A stretch of DNA of 52,837 nucleotides, taken from Gammaproteobacteria bacterium. GTDB lineage: Bacteria > Pseudomonadota > Gammaproteobacteria > JAURND01. The DNA lies in contig DASZWJ010000026.1 in assembly GCA_035546635.1 (NCBI GenBank), positions 1 to 52,837 on the forward strand, read 5' to 3'. Numbering within the stretch: position 1 is the first letter of the stretch; every line of letters begins with the position of its first letter. The notes beneath the pieces were generated by a model. It saw nothing but the letters and a program-made list of their open reading frames with translations, had not been told where the DNA came from and did not search any database. The translations under genes were made by a program, and so were the position numbers. Positions 1 to 8,694 of this stretch are shown here, piece after piece.

Positions 1-34
1 ATATTTTTTGAAACAAATTTAATTGGAGTTGATT

Positions 35-1069
35 ATGAAAGGTTTAAAAGAAAGTATAAAAACGCCACAAAAAGTTTCAATAACACCAAAAGAATTGCTG
101 GCAGAGCAGAACTATCGAGGTGAAGCACTGGTTGCTTCTAGTAAACTTTTTGAGAAAATGGCAGCAGAGATGACTGATACGATAAAAAAATCACCGGAGG
201 TCAATATTCTGGTTTTGGCAGCGGGCAGTTTTCCAAGTTACCAACCTTTTTTAGCTAAAATTCTTCAAACGCTTCCCCAGGTCAAAAAAATTAATTTTAC
301 GCTAGTTGATCCTATGAAAGCTGCGACAGATTTGTTTATGGAAGAATTTTATCTGCAGGAGACAAAAGCTTTATTCTCAGAGACTAAAAAATTTAAACCA
401 AAGATTTCCATAGTGCATGCGCAGCAAACCATAGGTGATTTTTTAAAAGAAAAAGTTAAAGATAAATTTCATATCATTTATTTGGAGCACCCTGAAGTCA
501 GCGCTGCGATTACTTTGTTTTCAGCGTTGGGGTTTTTTAAGCATCAGGGCGATTGGGCATCTGAATTGCCGCGACTATCCTCTGTATTGCATGCGGATGC
601 TATTGTGGTTGCGGCGGTGAAAACCTTTGAAGAGCAAATGCAAATAGAAAGAATATTGAGATTTAGTTTCGAAAGCAAACCTAAAGCCCTGTTGGATTAT
701 AAGCAATTGGTAGGTGCTCCTCATAGATTACTTATACCTAAGGATTTTTATTCAGGGGTTATTTGCAGGGTGTTAAATCCGATCTCAGATCCTCAGAAAA
801 TTGATAATAAAGTGGACCTAGCAAACTTCTCTAAACTGCAATTATTAATGGTAATGGGTATGGCGTGCATAGCTTATGTGGGTACGTTTTCAAGCTTTAA
901 GGAGAATACGGCATGTGCGTTGTTAGGTACTATGCAGTTATTAACCTATGATCCTGATGCTAGTAAATTAAGCAATTTAGGCACTAAAGTACTTATCGGG
1001 TTATTACAGGCAGGGTTATGTTTTAAGGTGGCGATGGATGATTTATCGGTAGGGCACAATCGGCCCTAG
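35..1069 (+). CDS. Hypothetical protein, Rossmann-like fold with hydrophobic C-terminus
   Basis: I do not recognise the family. ATG at 35 is preferred over an in-frame TTG at 23 because GGAG lies six bases upstream of it; the product is 344 residues. Residues about 50-130 read like an alternating beta/alpha domain (VNILVLAAGSFPSY, then INFTLVDPMKA, then HIIYLEHPEVS), which resembles the strand order of a class I methyltransferase, but no clear SAM motif follows. The last 80 residues hold two hydrophobic stretches that could associate with membrane. There is no signal peptide. The gene stands at the window edge, upstream of a decayed peptide synthetase, so its operon partners are not visible. 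It may be a lineage-specific or effector-type protein; that is a guess. Confidence 0.6.
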   Translation: MKGLKESIKTPQKVSITPKELLAEQNYRGEALVASSKLFEKMAAEMTDTIKKSPEVNILVLAAGSFPSYQPFLAKILQTLPQVKKINFTLVDPMKAATDLFMEEFYLQETKALFSETKKFKPKISIVHAQQTIGDFLKEKVKDKFHIIYLEHPEVSAAITLFSALGFFKHQGDWASELPRLSSVLHADAIVVAAVKTFEEQMQIERILRFSFESKPKALLDYKQLVGAPHRLLIPKDFYSGVICRVLNPISDPQKIDNKVDLANFSKLQLLMVMGMACIAYVGTFSSFKENTACALLGTMQLLTYDPDASKLSNLGTKVLIGLLQAGLCFKVAMDDLSVGHNRP

Positions 1070-1146
1070 AATTTTAATGACAGGTAACTTTAGTTTTGCA
1101 AGTTATTTCATTATACTACTGTTTTTTATGGAATTGAGCGGGATCT

Positions 1147-4100
1147 ATGGATAGATTACAGCAATTTTTTGAGTATCAGGTGGAACATCATCCTGATAAT
1201 ATCGCTTTAATTTGCAATGATATTGCACTTTTTGCGCTTATTAATTCTGGGAGGTGAGGTCTGTCCTTATGATTTGGTGGAGCGCTGGAGTCGTCCGCAT
1301 TTAACCATTATTAATACTTATGGTCCGACAGAAACCACAGTAGTTGCCACTTACGCTTTGTGCGAGAAGGGTAAAACGCCAACTATCGGTCGTCCGCTTG
1401 CCGATTGTGAATTGATGATTTTAGATGAAAATCAGCAACCCCTTTCTGCCGGTGAAGTCGGTGAATTGTATATTGGTGGAACTTGCGTGGCTTTAGGTTA
1501 TCGCAATAAACCGGAATTGACGCAGAAAAAATTTATTTTCCATCCTGAACACCAGGGTAGGCGTTTGTATCGAACTGGTGATCTGGTGTGTTTGACTCCC
1601 GAAGGAGAATTACAGTTTGAAGGTCGTGCCGACGATCAAATTAAATTACGTGGCTTTCGGGTGGAATTGGCGGAAATTGAATCAGTATTGATGGAACAGC
1701 CGGAAATACGCGCAGCTGTGGTTGCTTTGCAGGAATTGGAATCAGGTATGCAGACGTTGGTTGCTTATCTAATACTCAATGATGGAGCGCAAATTAATCA
1801 AGAAAAAATTCTCACGGCATTACATGCTAAATTACCCAATTACATGGTGCCAGGGATATTAGAACAGCTAAAGGAATTTCCCTTATTACAAAGCGGCAAA
1901 ATTGACCGCAAGCAATTACCCAAGCCGTCAGTACATCAGGTGGCATTACAAAATAATTCTGTGTTAGCACAGACTGCCACAGAAAAAAAAATCGCTTTGG
2001 TCTGGGAAGAATTATTCAAATGTTCGCCCATATCAATTAAAGCGGATTTTTTTCATGAATTAGGTGGACATTCCTTGGCAGCAGCAAAAATGATTTCGTT
2101 GTTGAGAAAAGAGCGTGGTTTGCAACATATTTCCATGCTGGATGTTTATGAAAATCCCACCATTGAACAATTAGCGCGTAGGGTAGATGAAACAGTAGAG
2201 CAAGAGGCATTGCATGCGCTGCAAAATATCAGTGCACAGATTGGAGAACCGCTGCGAGAGAGTCAGTTGCGCTATTACTTTTGTGGGGTGTTGCAGATAT
2301 TTGGCTGTTATTTGCGTTTTGCTTTGTCGTCGTGGCAGTTTTTATTTGTGTTTTTAATCTTGATAGCGGCTATGGGTAAGGCCAGTATCTTGTCATCGCA
2401 GTTTTTATGGCCGTTAGGGTTGATTGTGGTGGGTATACAGCCGGCATTATTTATGATTGCGATTTTAGCAAAGTGGTTGTTTTTAGGGCGTATTAAACCT
2501 GGAAATTATCGCTTGTGGGGATTTTATTATTGTCGTTGGTGGTTGGTGCAGCAGTTGCAAAATTTGACGACCATCGAATACATGGTGGGTTCGCCATTTA
2601 TTAATTTTTATTTACGCTTAATGGGTGCAAAAATTGGTAAGGATTGTTATATCGGCACTAGCATGATAAATGCTTTTGATTTGCTGCATATTGATGAGGG
2701 CAGCAGTGTGGGTGCCGATACTAATTTATCGGGTTACATTGTCGAAAACGGTTGGTTAAAAATTGGCTCTATTAATATAGGCAAACGTTGCTTTGTCGGA
2801 GCAAGCTCAGTTTTAGAAATCAATACCCGCATGGGTGATGATGCGCGGCTGGGAGATTTGTCTATGCTCTCTGTGGGTCGGATGATTCCTGAAAAACAGC
2901 ATTTCACCGGTTCTCCTGCTGCACCTGGTGCAGTAGAAATTCCAGAGAATTTGCTTATAGCTGCCGATCATCGCACACCTGCTTCGAGATTAAATAAAAT
3001 CAAATTAATTTTTTTACACAGTCTGGGCTTAACATTTTTATTATTGCTTTACACCATTGCGCTGATACCCGGTATCGCTTTGATAGATTACTTTTTTTTA
3101 CACGGTCGTTGGTTAATGTGTGTTTTGGTGTCGCCGCTGTCTGCGCTGATATTTATTGTTTTGTTTTGCACGCTGATTTTTGTAGCCAAACGTTTGTTAT
3201 TAGGTACGGTGCAACCTGGTATCTACGCAACGGATAGTTTTTATTATGTGCGTAAATGGACGATCGATCGTATGATGGATTTAAGTCTTAATACAGTGCA
3301 AGCGCTGTATGCGACCTTGTATTTACCACAATGGTTGCGGATGTTGGGAGCGAAGGTGGGTAAGCATACGGAGATTTCTACTACAGCGCATACTTCGCCG
3401 GATTTGCTGTCCATAGAGGATGAGAGTTTTATTGCTGATGGCGTTTTTTTAGGTGCGCCTTGTGTGTTTCGCCAATTTATGGTGGTAGCGAGAATAGCGA
3501 TTGGTAAGCGGACTTTTATTGGGAATAGTGCGTTGATACCTGCGGGTGTGACGTTGGGCGATGGTTGTTTGGTGGGTTGTTTGTCGGTGCCGCCAGTGCA
3601 CGAGGAAGCAGCTAAATCGGATACTTCTTGGTTTGGTTCTCCCGCCGTGTTTTTGCCACGCCGGGAAATTTTTACTGGTTTTTCTGAGGCGGAAACTTAT
3701 ATTCCTTCGAAAAAATTGTATTGTACGCGTTTGGCCATTGATTTTTTAAAAGTGATTTTACCGGGCGCGTTTATCTTTTTAATGCTGTCTTTGCAATTTA
3801 TCACGGCGGGTTTTTTGCTGCGTCATATGAATGTGTTGGCAGTGATTTTTGCTTTTCCTTTGTTTGACTTTGTCATTTTAACGGGTATTTCAGGCATGAT
3901 TATTGTGCTTAAATGGCTATTGCTGGGACGCTTTCATCCTGGGATTAGGCCGGCGTGGAGTGTGTTCGTGTGGCTGAATGAGTTGATTACCGGACTTTAT
4001 GATGCGTTTATGGCGCCGATATTGTTGGAGGGTTTGCAGGGTACGCCGTTTATGGGGTTTTTCTTGCGGTTATTGGGTGCGAAGATTGGTAAGCGGGTAT

Positions 4101-4423
4101 TTTTAGATACGACATTTTTTACTGAATATGATTTGGTTGAGATTGGCGATGATGTGGTTTTGAATGCTTATACGACGATTCAAACGCATTTGTTTGAAGA
4201 TCGGATTTTGAAAATGGCGCGATTAAAAATTGAGAAAAATTGTTATGTGGGGAGTTTGGCGGTAGTGCTTTATGATACGGTGATGGAGCAGGGTGCTTCG
4301 TTAGCTAGCTTATCTTTGTTGATGAAAGGAGAGACTTTGCCAGCGAATAGTCATTGGGGGGGCATTCCCGCACAGCATCAGCGCAGGCGGTTGTATGTGG
4401 CGGGGAGTTTGTTGAAGGTTTAA
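1147..4423 (+). pseudogene. Pls-like nonribosomal peptide synthetase, adenylation domain internally deleted
   Basis: This is a single-module synthetase of the epsilon-poly-lysine-synthetase type: adenylation domain, carrier domain, then a membrane region with three repeated hexapeptide (left-handed beta-helix) units. ATG 1147 begins a typical adenylation N-terminus (LQQFFEYQVEHHPDNIA) but after about 27 residues the text jumps, with a frame change near 1217, to the middle of the domain (LRLLILGGE). The core with the phosphate-binding A3 motif is absent. Downstream is intact: NTYGPTE, YRTGDL, GRADDQIKLRGFRVELAEIE, SGKIDR, and carrier motif LGGHSL with the phosphopantetheine serine. The rest has three repeats of two membrane helices, a (K/R)xLLLG-type motif, and LGAKIGK-led beta-helix. 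Roughly 250-300 residues are missing, judged from family length. It cannot adenylate a substrate; the frame from 1217 could still make carrier plus membrane domain. Confidence 0.85.
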
Positions 4424-4532
4424 TTTAGTCTACTTTTGCAACATTGATGCGTTGAGCAGCAAATTGTTGGTTGTTGGTTCTATGAAGAATTGAGTGGGTA
4501 AATGCCAATTGGCTCTAGGTTGATAAAAAGGG

Positions 4533-4975
4533 CTGTCATTCCCGCGAAGGCGGGAACCCATCCACGCATGGCAAGGAGTTTGGAAAAACCTCAACTCCAT
4601 TCATTGCTCTACCAAAAAGTATTTTTGCACTACCGCAATAATCCATTAGCCAAATTCAACCATTGAGGATTATCTTGTTCAATAAGATTGATTTTCCACT
4701 GCCTGTTCCATTTTTTGATTTGTTTCTCCCGAGTTATTGCCTCATAAATATCCAAAAGTACTTCGTAATAAACCAATTGATGGACATTATATTGTTTTGT
4801 AAATCCTTGCGCCAATCCTTTCTTATGTTCATAAATCCGTTTCGCAAGATCACTAGTCACTCCTGTATACAAGGTGCCATATTTTTTATTGGCTAATAGG
4901 TAAACGTAATATTGTTTTTCTTCCATAGTTGCTGCCAAGTTAGGGGATGGATTCCCGCCTTCGCGGGAATGACAG
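4533..4975. mobile_element. GIY-YIG unit bounded by 31-bp inverted repeats
   Basis: The copies at 4533-4563 and 4945-4975 are inverted repeats that match over 31 bases with one mismatch. Each is itself a palindrome built on CATTCCCGC and GCGGGAA. Between them lies only the small GIY-YIG gene. The arrangement looks like a small mobile cassette, or a nuclease gene caught between two REP-like sequences. A third copy of the palindrome core stands alone after sodB (27712-27769). No target duplication is obvious. Confidence 0.6.
4630..4926 (-). CDS. GIY-YIG nuclease domain protein (small, UPF0213-like)
   Basis: A 98-residue single-domain GIY-YIG protein. The signature reads YYVYLLANK then TLYTGVT, followed by the conserved arginine in SDLAKRIYEHK, a central AITREKQIKKW motif, and a C-terminal WLNL segment typical of the subfamily. 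I place the start at ATG 4926 although an in-frame TTG exists at 4938; neither has a strong ribosome binding site. Related domains cut DNA strands in repair, homing and transposition, but many small free-standing members have no known role. The gene is enclosed by 31-bp inverted repeats, suggesting it moves with them or acts on them. Confidence 0.85.
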   Translation of the reverse strand: MEEKQYYVYLLANKKYGTLYTGVTSDLAKRIYEHKKGLAQGFTKQYNVHQLVYYEVLLDIYEAITREKQIKKWNRQWKINLIEQDNPQWLNLANGLLR

Positions 4976-5085
4976 TGTTTTTATGGGGGTGAGTTATAGA
5001 TATTTATAACTATTCATTGTGTTTTGATTATATCATTGACCCTAATGGACTAAGCACTACAGTAATTTTAGCTTCACAAACAAGA

Positions 5086-6549
5086 TTATGTTTTAATAAT
5101 CTGACACAATATTTTGCCTGCTCGCAGAATTTCTTCCACGTCAGCATCGCCGAATCCTAAAATAAGCGCAGGGGAGTGTTGAGTATCCGAATGGATATAA
5201 AAACGTGATATAGCATGGGTCATAATGCCTTTTTCAACAGCTTGTTCGGCAATTCGTTGATCGCTCCGATCGTCAGGCAAATGTAAGCATAAATGTAATC
5301 CGGTATCTAAACCACTTAAACGCACGCTTCCACCTAATTCGTTCTGCAATAAATCCACTAAAGTATCGCGTCGTAATTGGTATTCACGACGCATTTTTCG
5401 AATATGGGCGCTGACATGCCCGTCGCGCATGAAATCCGCTAACGCTTTTTGTATCACATAAGGCGGTTCGCGATGATGGCGGACTTGTGTTGTGCGAAAG
5501 GCTTCTATCAGTGGCTCTGGTAATACCATATAGCCTATTTGCAGTGCAGGAAAAAAAGTTTTGCTGAAGGTGCCGAGATAAATCACTTGTTGTGGGGCGA
5601 GTGCGTGTAAAGCGGCGAGTGGGTTGCCTTCATAACGGAATTCGCTGTCATAATCATCCTCTATTACAAAGGTTTGATGCTGTGAGGCTAAGGCTAATAA
5701 ATTGCGGCGGCGGGTGGCGCTCATGACCGTGCCGGTTGGGAATTGATGTGAGGGTGTGGTGTAAATGAGTTTGGGAGGGTGTTGCCAGGCATTAAGTGGT
5801 GGGGATAAACCTTCTTGGTCTATAGGCTGGCCTACGATATTTAATCCGGCAGCTAAAAAAGCTGATTTTGCGCCAGAGTATCCAGGGTCTTCTACCCAGA
5901 CGGTATCTGCAGGGTCGGCGAGTAAATTAGCGACTAGTTGCAGGCTGCGTTGTGTGCCGTGGGTTATTAGTATTTGTGAGGAATTGCAACGGATACTGCG
6001 GGTGATGCGTAAATTGTCTGCGAGTATTTGGCGTAACTCGGTGTCACCGCCTTGATGGGGATTGGCTTGCCAATCTAATTTGGGGTTGCGGGCGTGGCGG
6101 GCGACGTAACGTTGCCATAATTCAAAGGGAAATTGTTTTAAATCAGGGATGCCGGAGGCAAAAGCGCCACGCATGGGGGCAAATTTTGCGTGTGCAGCGA
6201 TGGTTTGGCCGCGGGAGGATAAATTAAGGCTCACTTTGGGTTGAATGGTATTGTTGGTATCAAAGTGGGTTGGGGCGGTAGCCAGTATGTATATACCCGA
6301 TTTGGGACGAGTGATGGCGTAACCTTCGGCGCAGAGTTGTTCGATAGCGGTTATGACGGTATTGCGGGCTATGCCGAGTGTTTTGGCGATAACGCGTGAG
6401 GAGGGCAGGCGGGAGCCGGGCGATAGTAATCCATCTAGGATGAGTTGGCGCAAGGCTTCGTAAAGTTGTTTGTAACGTGGTAAGGGGGAGGGTTCGGCTT
6501 TTGTTAGCCAGGTATGTAAGTGGAGAGTTAGTTCTGGTGGAAGCGGCAT
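5086..6549 (-). CDS. MocR-type GntR regulator with aminotransferase-like domain
   Basis: A 487-residue PdxR/GabR/TauR-class regulator. Residues about 10-85 form a GntR winged helix (LYEALRQLILDGLLSPGSRL, then SSRVIAKTLGIARNTV). After a linker, residues about 125-487 form a fold-type I PLP aminotransferase domain with THGTQRSLQLV, the DDYDSEF motif and a PLP lysine in YLGTFSKTFFPALQIGY. Family members sense PLP or an amine through the aminotransferase domain and bind direct repeats. It is divergent from an FMN split-barrel gene 107 bp away, a common pairing in which the regulator controls the neighbour and itself. It appears full length and functional. The regulated pathway (vitamin B6 or amine metabolism) is inferred from family only. 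Confidence 0.9.
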   Translation of the reverse strand: MPLPPELTLHLHTWLTKAEPSPLPRYKQLYEALRQLILDGLLSPGSRLPSSRVIAKTLGIARNTVITAIEQLCAEGYAITRPKSGIYILATAPTHFDTNNTIQPKVSLNLSSRGQTIAAHAKFAPMRGAFASGIPDLKQFPFELWQRYVARHARNPKLDWQANPHQGGDTELRQILADNLRITRSIRCNSSQILITHGTQRSLQLVANLLADPADTVWVEDPGYSGAKSAFLAAGLNIVGQPIDQEGLSPPLNAWQHPPKLIYTTPSHQFPTGTVMSATRRRNLLALASQHQTFVIEDDYDSEFRYEGNPLAALHALAPQQVIYLGTFSKTFFPALQIGYMVLPEPLIEAFRTTQVRHHREPPYVIQKALADFMRDGHVSAHIRKMRREYQLRRDTLVDLLQNELGGSVRLSGLDTGLHLCLHLPDDRSDQRIAEQAVEKGIMTHAISRFYIHSDTQHSPALILGFGDADVEEILRAGKILCQIIKT

Positions 6550-6582
6550 CTGGCTCTATTCTTTATGGGAAACTGGATCTAT
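6550..6582. promoter_or_regulatory. Candidate MocR operator, two direct repeats
   Basis: CTGGCTCTAT at 6550-6559 and CTGGATCTAT at 6573-6582 are direct repeats with starts 23 bp apart, near two helical turns. They abut the regulator's start codon. An inverted half (CCAGTT) recurs at 6614-6619 opposite AACTGG at 6571. MocR proteins are known to bind spaced direct repeats, so this is the likely binding site for the divergent pair. Confidence 0.45.
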
Positions 6583-6656
6583 ACATTAAGCAATAATGTA
6601 CATAAGATCAAGGCCAGTTGTGTGCGTATAAACGCTGTTATCAGAGGATAAATCCT

Positions 6657-7304
6657 ATGCATCAAAAACAACCCCCCTCCGAAAGAACACGCATCAAGCG
6701 TGTGAGTGAGCGTGCTAATTATGATTTGGCGGCGATACATGCGGTGTTGGATGAAGCTTTCTTTGGCACGATTGCTTTTAATGATGGCGTGAGTGTGCAT
6801 GCTATTCCAACGGCTATTTGGCGCGAAGGTGAGTATTTATATATTCATGGTTCCAATGGTAGCCGCTTGTTGAAATGTTTACAGACTGGGGCAGAGGTTT
6901 GTGTTGCAGTGACGCACATTCATGGTTTGGTATTGGCGCGTTCTGCGTTTCATCATTCAATGAATTACAGTTCAGTGTGTATTTATGGTGTGTTTGAGAA
7001 GGTTGCTGATGCTGAGAAAATGCAGCATATGCAACGTTTTCTAGAGCATTGGATGCCGGGGCGTTGGCAGCATACGCGTTTGCCGGATAAAAATGAGTTG
7101 GCGGCGACGACGATTATGCGTGTGTCGATTGTTGAGGCTGCGGCAAAATCGCGTCAGGGGTCGCCTAAAGATGATGGAATCGATATGGAGCAAGCTGTAT
7201 GGGCAGGGGTTGTGCCATTGCGTTTACAGTGGCAAGCACCAGAGCAGGAGGCGATACAACAAGGGGCTGATTTACCAGGCTTGTCAGTGCGGGCTTTGGC
7301 ATAG
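6657..7304 (+). CDS. Pyridoxamine 5'-phosphate oxidase-like FMN split-barrel protein
   Basis: A 215-residue flavin-binding split-barrel protein of the pyridoxamine-phosphate-oxidase-like superfamily. ATG 6657 is chosen because AGAGGA stands eight bases upstream; an in-frame start at 6618 has no such site. The N-terminal half holds the barrel: RTRIKRVSERANYDLAAIHA, FFGTIAFNDGVSVHAIPTAIW, YLYIHGSNGSRLLKCL and VCVAVTHIHGLVLARSAFHH, the last resembling the FMN-phosphate contact segment. Proteins like this may oxidise pyridoxamine phosphate or use F420/FMN for other redox work; the exact substrate is not readable. Divergent pairing with a PLP-sensing regulator favours a B6 or amine link. Confidence 0.85.
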   Translation: MHQKQPPSERTRIKRVSERANYDLAAIHAVLDEAFFGTIAFNDGVSVHAIPTAIWREGEYLYIHGSNGSRLLKCLQTGAEVCVAVTHIHGLVLARSAFHHSMNYSSVCIYGVFEKVADAEKMQHMQRFLEHWMPGRWQHTRLPDKNELAATTIMRVSIVEAAAKSRQGSPKDDGIDMEQAVWAGVVPLRLQWQAPEQEAIQQGADLPGLSVRALA

Positions 7305-7338
7305 TTGGAAGTCTTCAATTTTTAACTTTTTTCCTCTT

Positions 7339-7395
7339 ATAGCCATGGCTTTTTTCCTTCTCCCACAAGGGGAGAAGGAAAAAAGCCATGGCTAT
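7339..7395. repeat. Palindromic repeat with 26-bp arms
   Basis: A perfect hairpin: arms 7339-7364 and 7370-7395, loop ACAAG. The inner part CTTCTCCC/GGGAGAAG recurs elsewhere in the window; the outer ATAGCCATGGCT part does not. It follows the split-barrel gene and may terminate transcription from both sides. Confidence 0.85.
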
Positions 7396-7407
7396 ATGAG
7401 AAAAAAA

Positions 7408-7951
7408 TTATTCAGCTTTCCATATTTCATATAAATTTTTTAATGCTTGAGTAATAGGCAGCACAGTCACATTATCTTCATGAAATTCATCATCCCACCA
7501 TAAAGTAGAAACAATTTAGCCGTGGGATAATCTTTAGCGAAGGATTTTAGAGCTTTAAGATCCTGGAAACTGTAATTGCGTTTGCGCTTAATTTCGAAAG
7601 CGAATAAGCCTATTTCCTCGTATAAAATAAAGTCAACCTTAACAGTTACGGCTTCTTGTGGGGAGTCTAGTGGACCCATTGTTCGATGAGTCTATGGACT
7701 TCATTAAGTAAGGCCGGTACTTTTTGCACTTCGTCAATAACTACCCATTGTGTTGGATGAGGGGGAAGTATGGTTTCTAGGCAGCTGGGGTTAGAAAGGA
7801 GCCGGATGAAAGTGTCAGTACGGAGTAGATCAATGAAGGTAGCTTGCAGAAGGTGCTGTTTGAGCCAAAAAGTTTTGCCGGTGCCACGCGGGCCGAATAG
7901 AAAAGCGCTTTGCGAGGAATTCAGATCAATTTTAAGTAATCTGGGATACAT
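7408..7951 (-). pseudogene. AAA_14/DUF4143 ATPase, collapsed by internal deletion and frameshift
   Basis: The start (MYPRLL, residues 1-94 from 7951) has the ATPase Walker A motif GPRGTGKT and a Walker B-like WVVIDEVQKVP, as in the AAA_14 plus DUF4143 family, which is normally near 370-400 residues. The text then jumps near 7675 to the family's C-terminal nuclease-like segment (VDFILYEEIGLFAFEIKRKRN). A second frame break near 7493, after LFLLYGG, separates a tail reading DNVTVLPITQALKNLYEIW that ends at 7408. About 200 central residues are missing. The intact family is often linked to toxin-antitoxin-like or defence roles without proven function. Clearly non-functional, though the first 94 residues are still open. 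Confidence 0.85.
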
Positions 7952-7989
7952 TTGGCCAAATTTTCATGTAATTTGGCCAAATGTATCCC
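7943..7989. promoter_or_regulatory. Perfect 18-bp inverted repeat over the ATPase start codon
   Basis: Arms 7943-7960 and 7972-7989 are perfectly complementary, with an 11-base loop. Each arm contains the self-palindrome TTTGGCCAAA. The left arm includes the ATPase start codon (7949-7951). This suits an autoregulatory operator or a translation-blocking hairpin, and it has stayed perfect while the gene decayed. Confidence 0.6.
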
Positions 7990-8068
7990 AAAATGCATAG
8001 AAGAGTAATGCTTTAGCTGTTATCGAACAAATGGTGTGTCATCCTTGCCCCAAGCTGACAGCTGTTTT

Positions 8069-8638
8069 TCATTGACTAAAAGTAATAGTCGATTTGACAT
8101 CCTTAATCCCACTGACTGATTCAGCCAAATCCTCTGCCTCATTGGCTTGATGGGAATTGACGGCAGTGCCGGATAAATAAACCACGCCGTTCATGGTCTT
8201 CACTTTAATGTGGTTGGATGAGCCTGGATTACCAGATAGTTCTTCGCGCAGTAAAAGCCCTTTGACTTTGGCTGTTATCATCTGATCGGGTAGTGGATTG
8301 GTCACACCTCTGATGGTGAGTTCTGAAGTATCTATGCCGTGCACACCTCTGACGGATTCAGCCATTTTAACTAATTGATTGGCATCGCTGGGGCTATTCA
8401 CGCTGCCGCTTAATTCTACAATGCCTTGTTGGCTTGAAACTTTAATCTGATTAAATGTAGGGTGAACCACTTGTTTGACATCACTGGTAATTTGCGTGTC
8501 ATCTATGACTATGTTGCCGTCGGCAACGCTAGGGTTGTAATTATTGGTGTCATAAACATCTTCATTTTGTGCCAATACGGAGAGGCTATAAAAGCATAAA
8601 AACCCTATAATTAAACAAAAAAAATCCTTGGATCTCAT
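8069..8638 (-). CDS. Periplasmic BON-domain protein (OsmY-like)
   Basis: A 189-residue exported protein. Residues 1-23 are a signal peptide ending SLSVLAQ. Two BON domains follow, about 48-110 and 115-187, each with the SSQQGIVELSGSV or TMNGVVYLSGTA strand and a glycine-rich turn (VRGVHGID, VSGIKDVKS). BON proteins such as OsmY act in the periplasm or at the outer membrane and are linked to osmotic or envelope stress; lipid binding is proposed. Gene order places it downstream of a winged-helix regulator on the same strand, 56 bp away, so the regulator may have controlled it. Confidence 0.88.
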   Translation of the reverse strand: MRSKDFFCLIIGFLCFYSLSVLAQNEDVYDTNNYNPSVADGNIVIDDTQITSDVKQVVHPTFNQIKVSSQQGIVELSGSVNSPSDANQLVKMAESVRGVHGIDTSELTIRGVTNPLPDQMITAKVKGLLLREELSGNPGSSNHIKVKTMNGVVYLSGTAVNSHQANEAEDLAESVSGIKDVKSTITFSQ

Positions 8639-8694
8639 AAAAACTCCATTAATTCTACGAATTTAATTATCTCAATAATTAACTATAGTAGATT

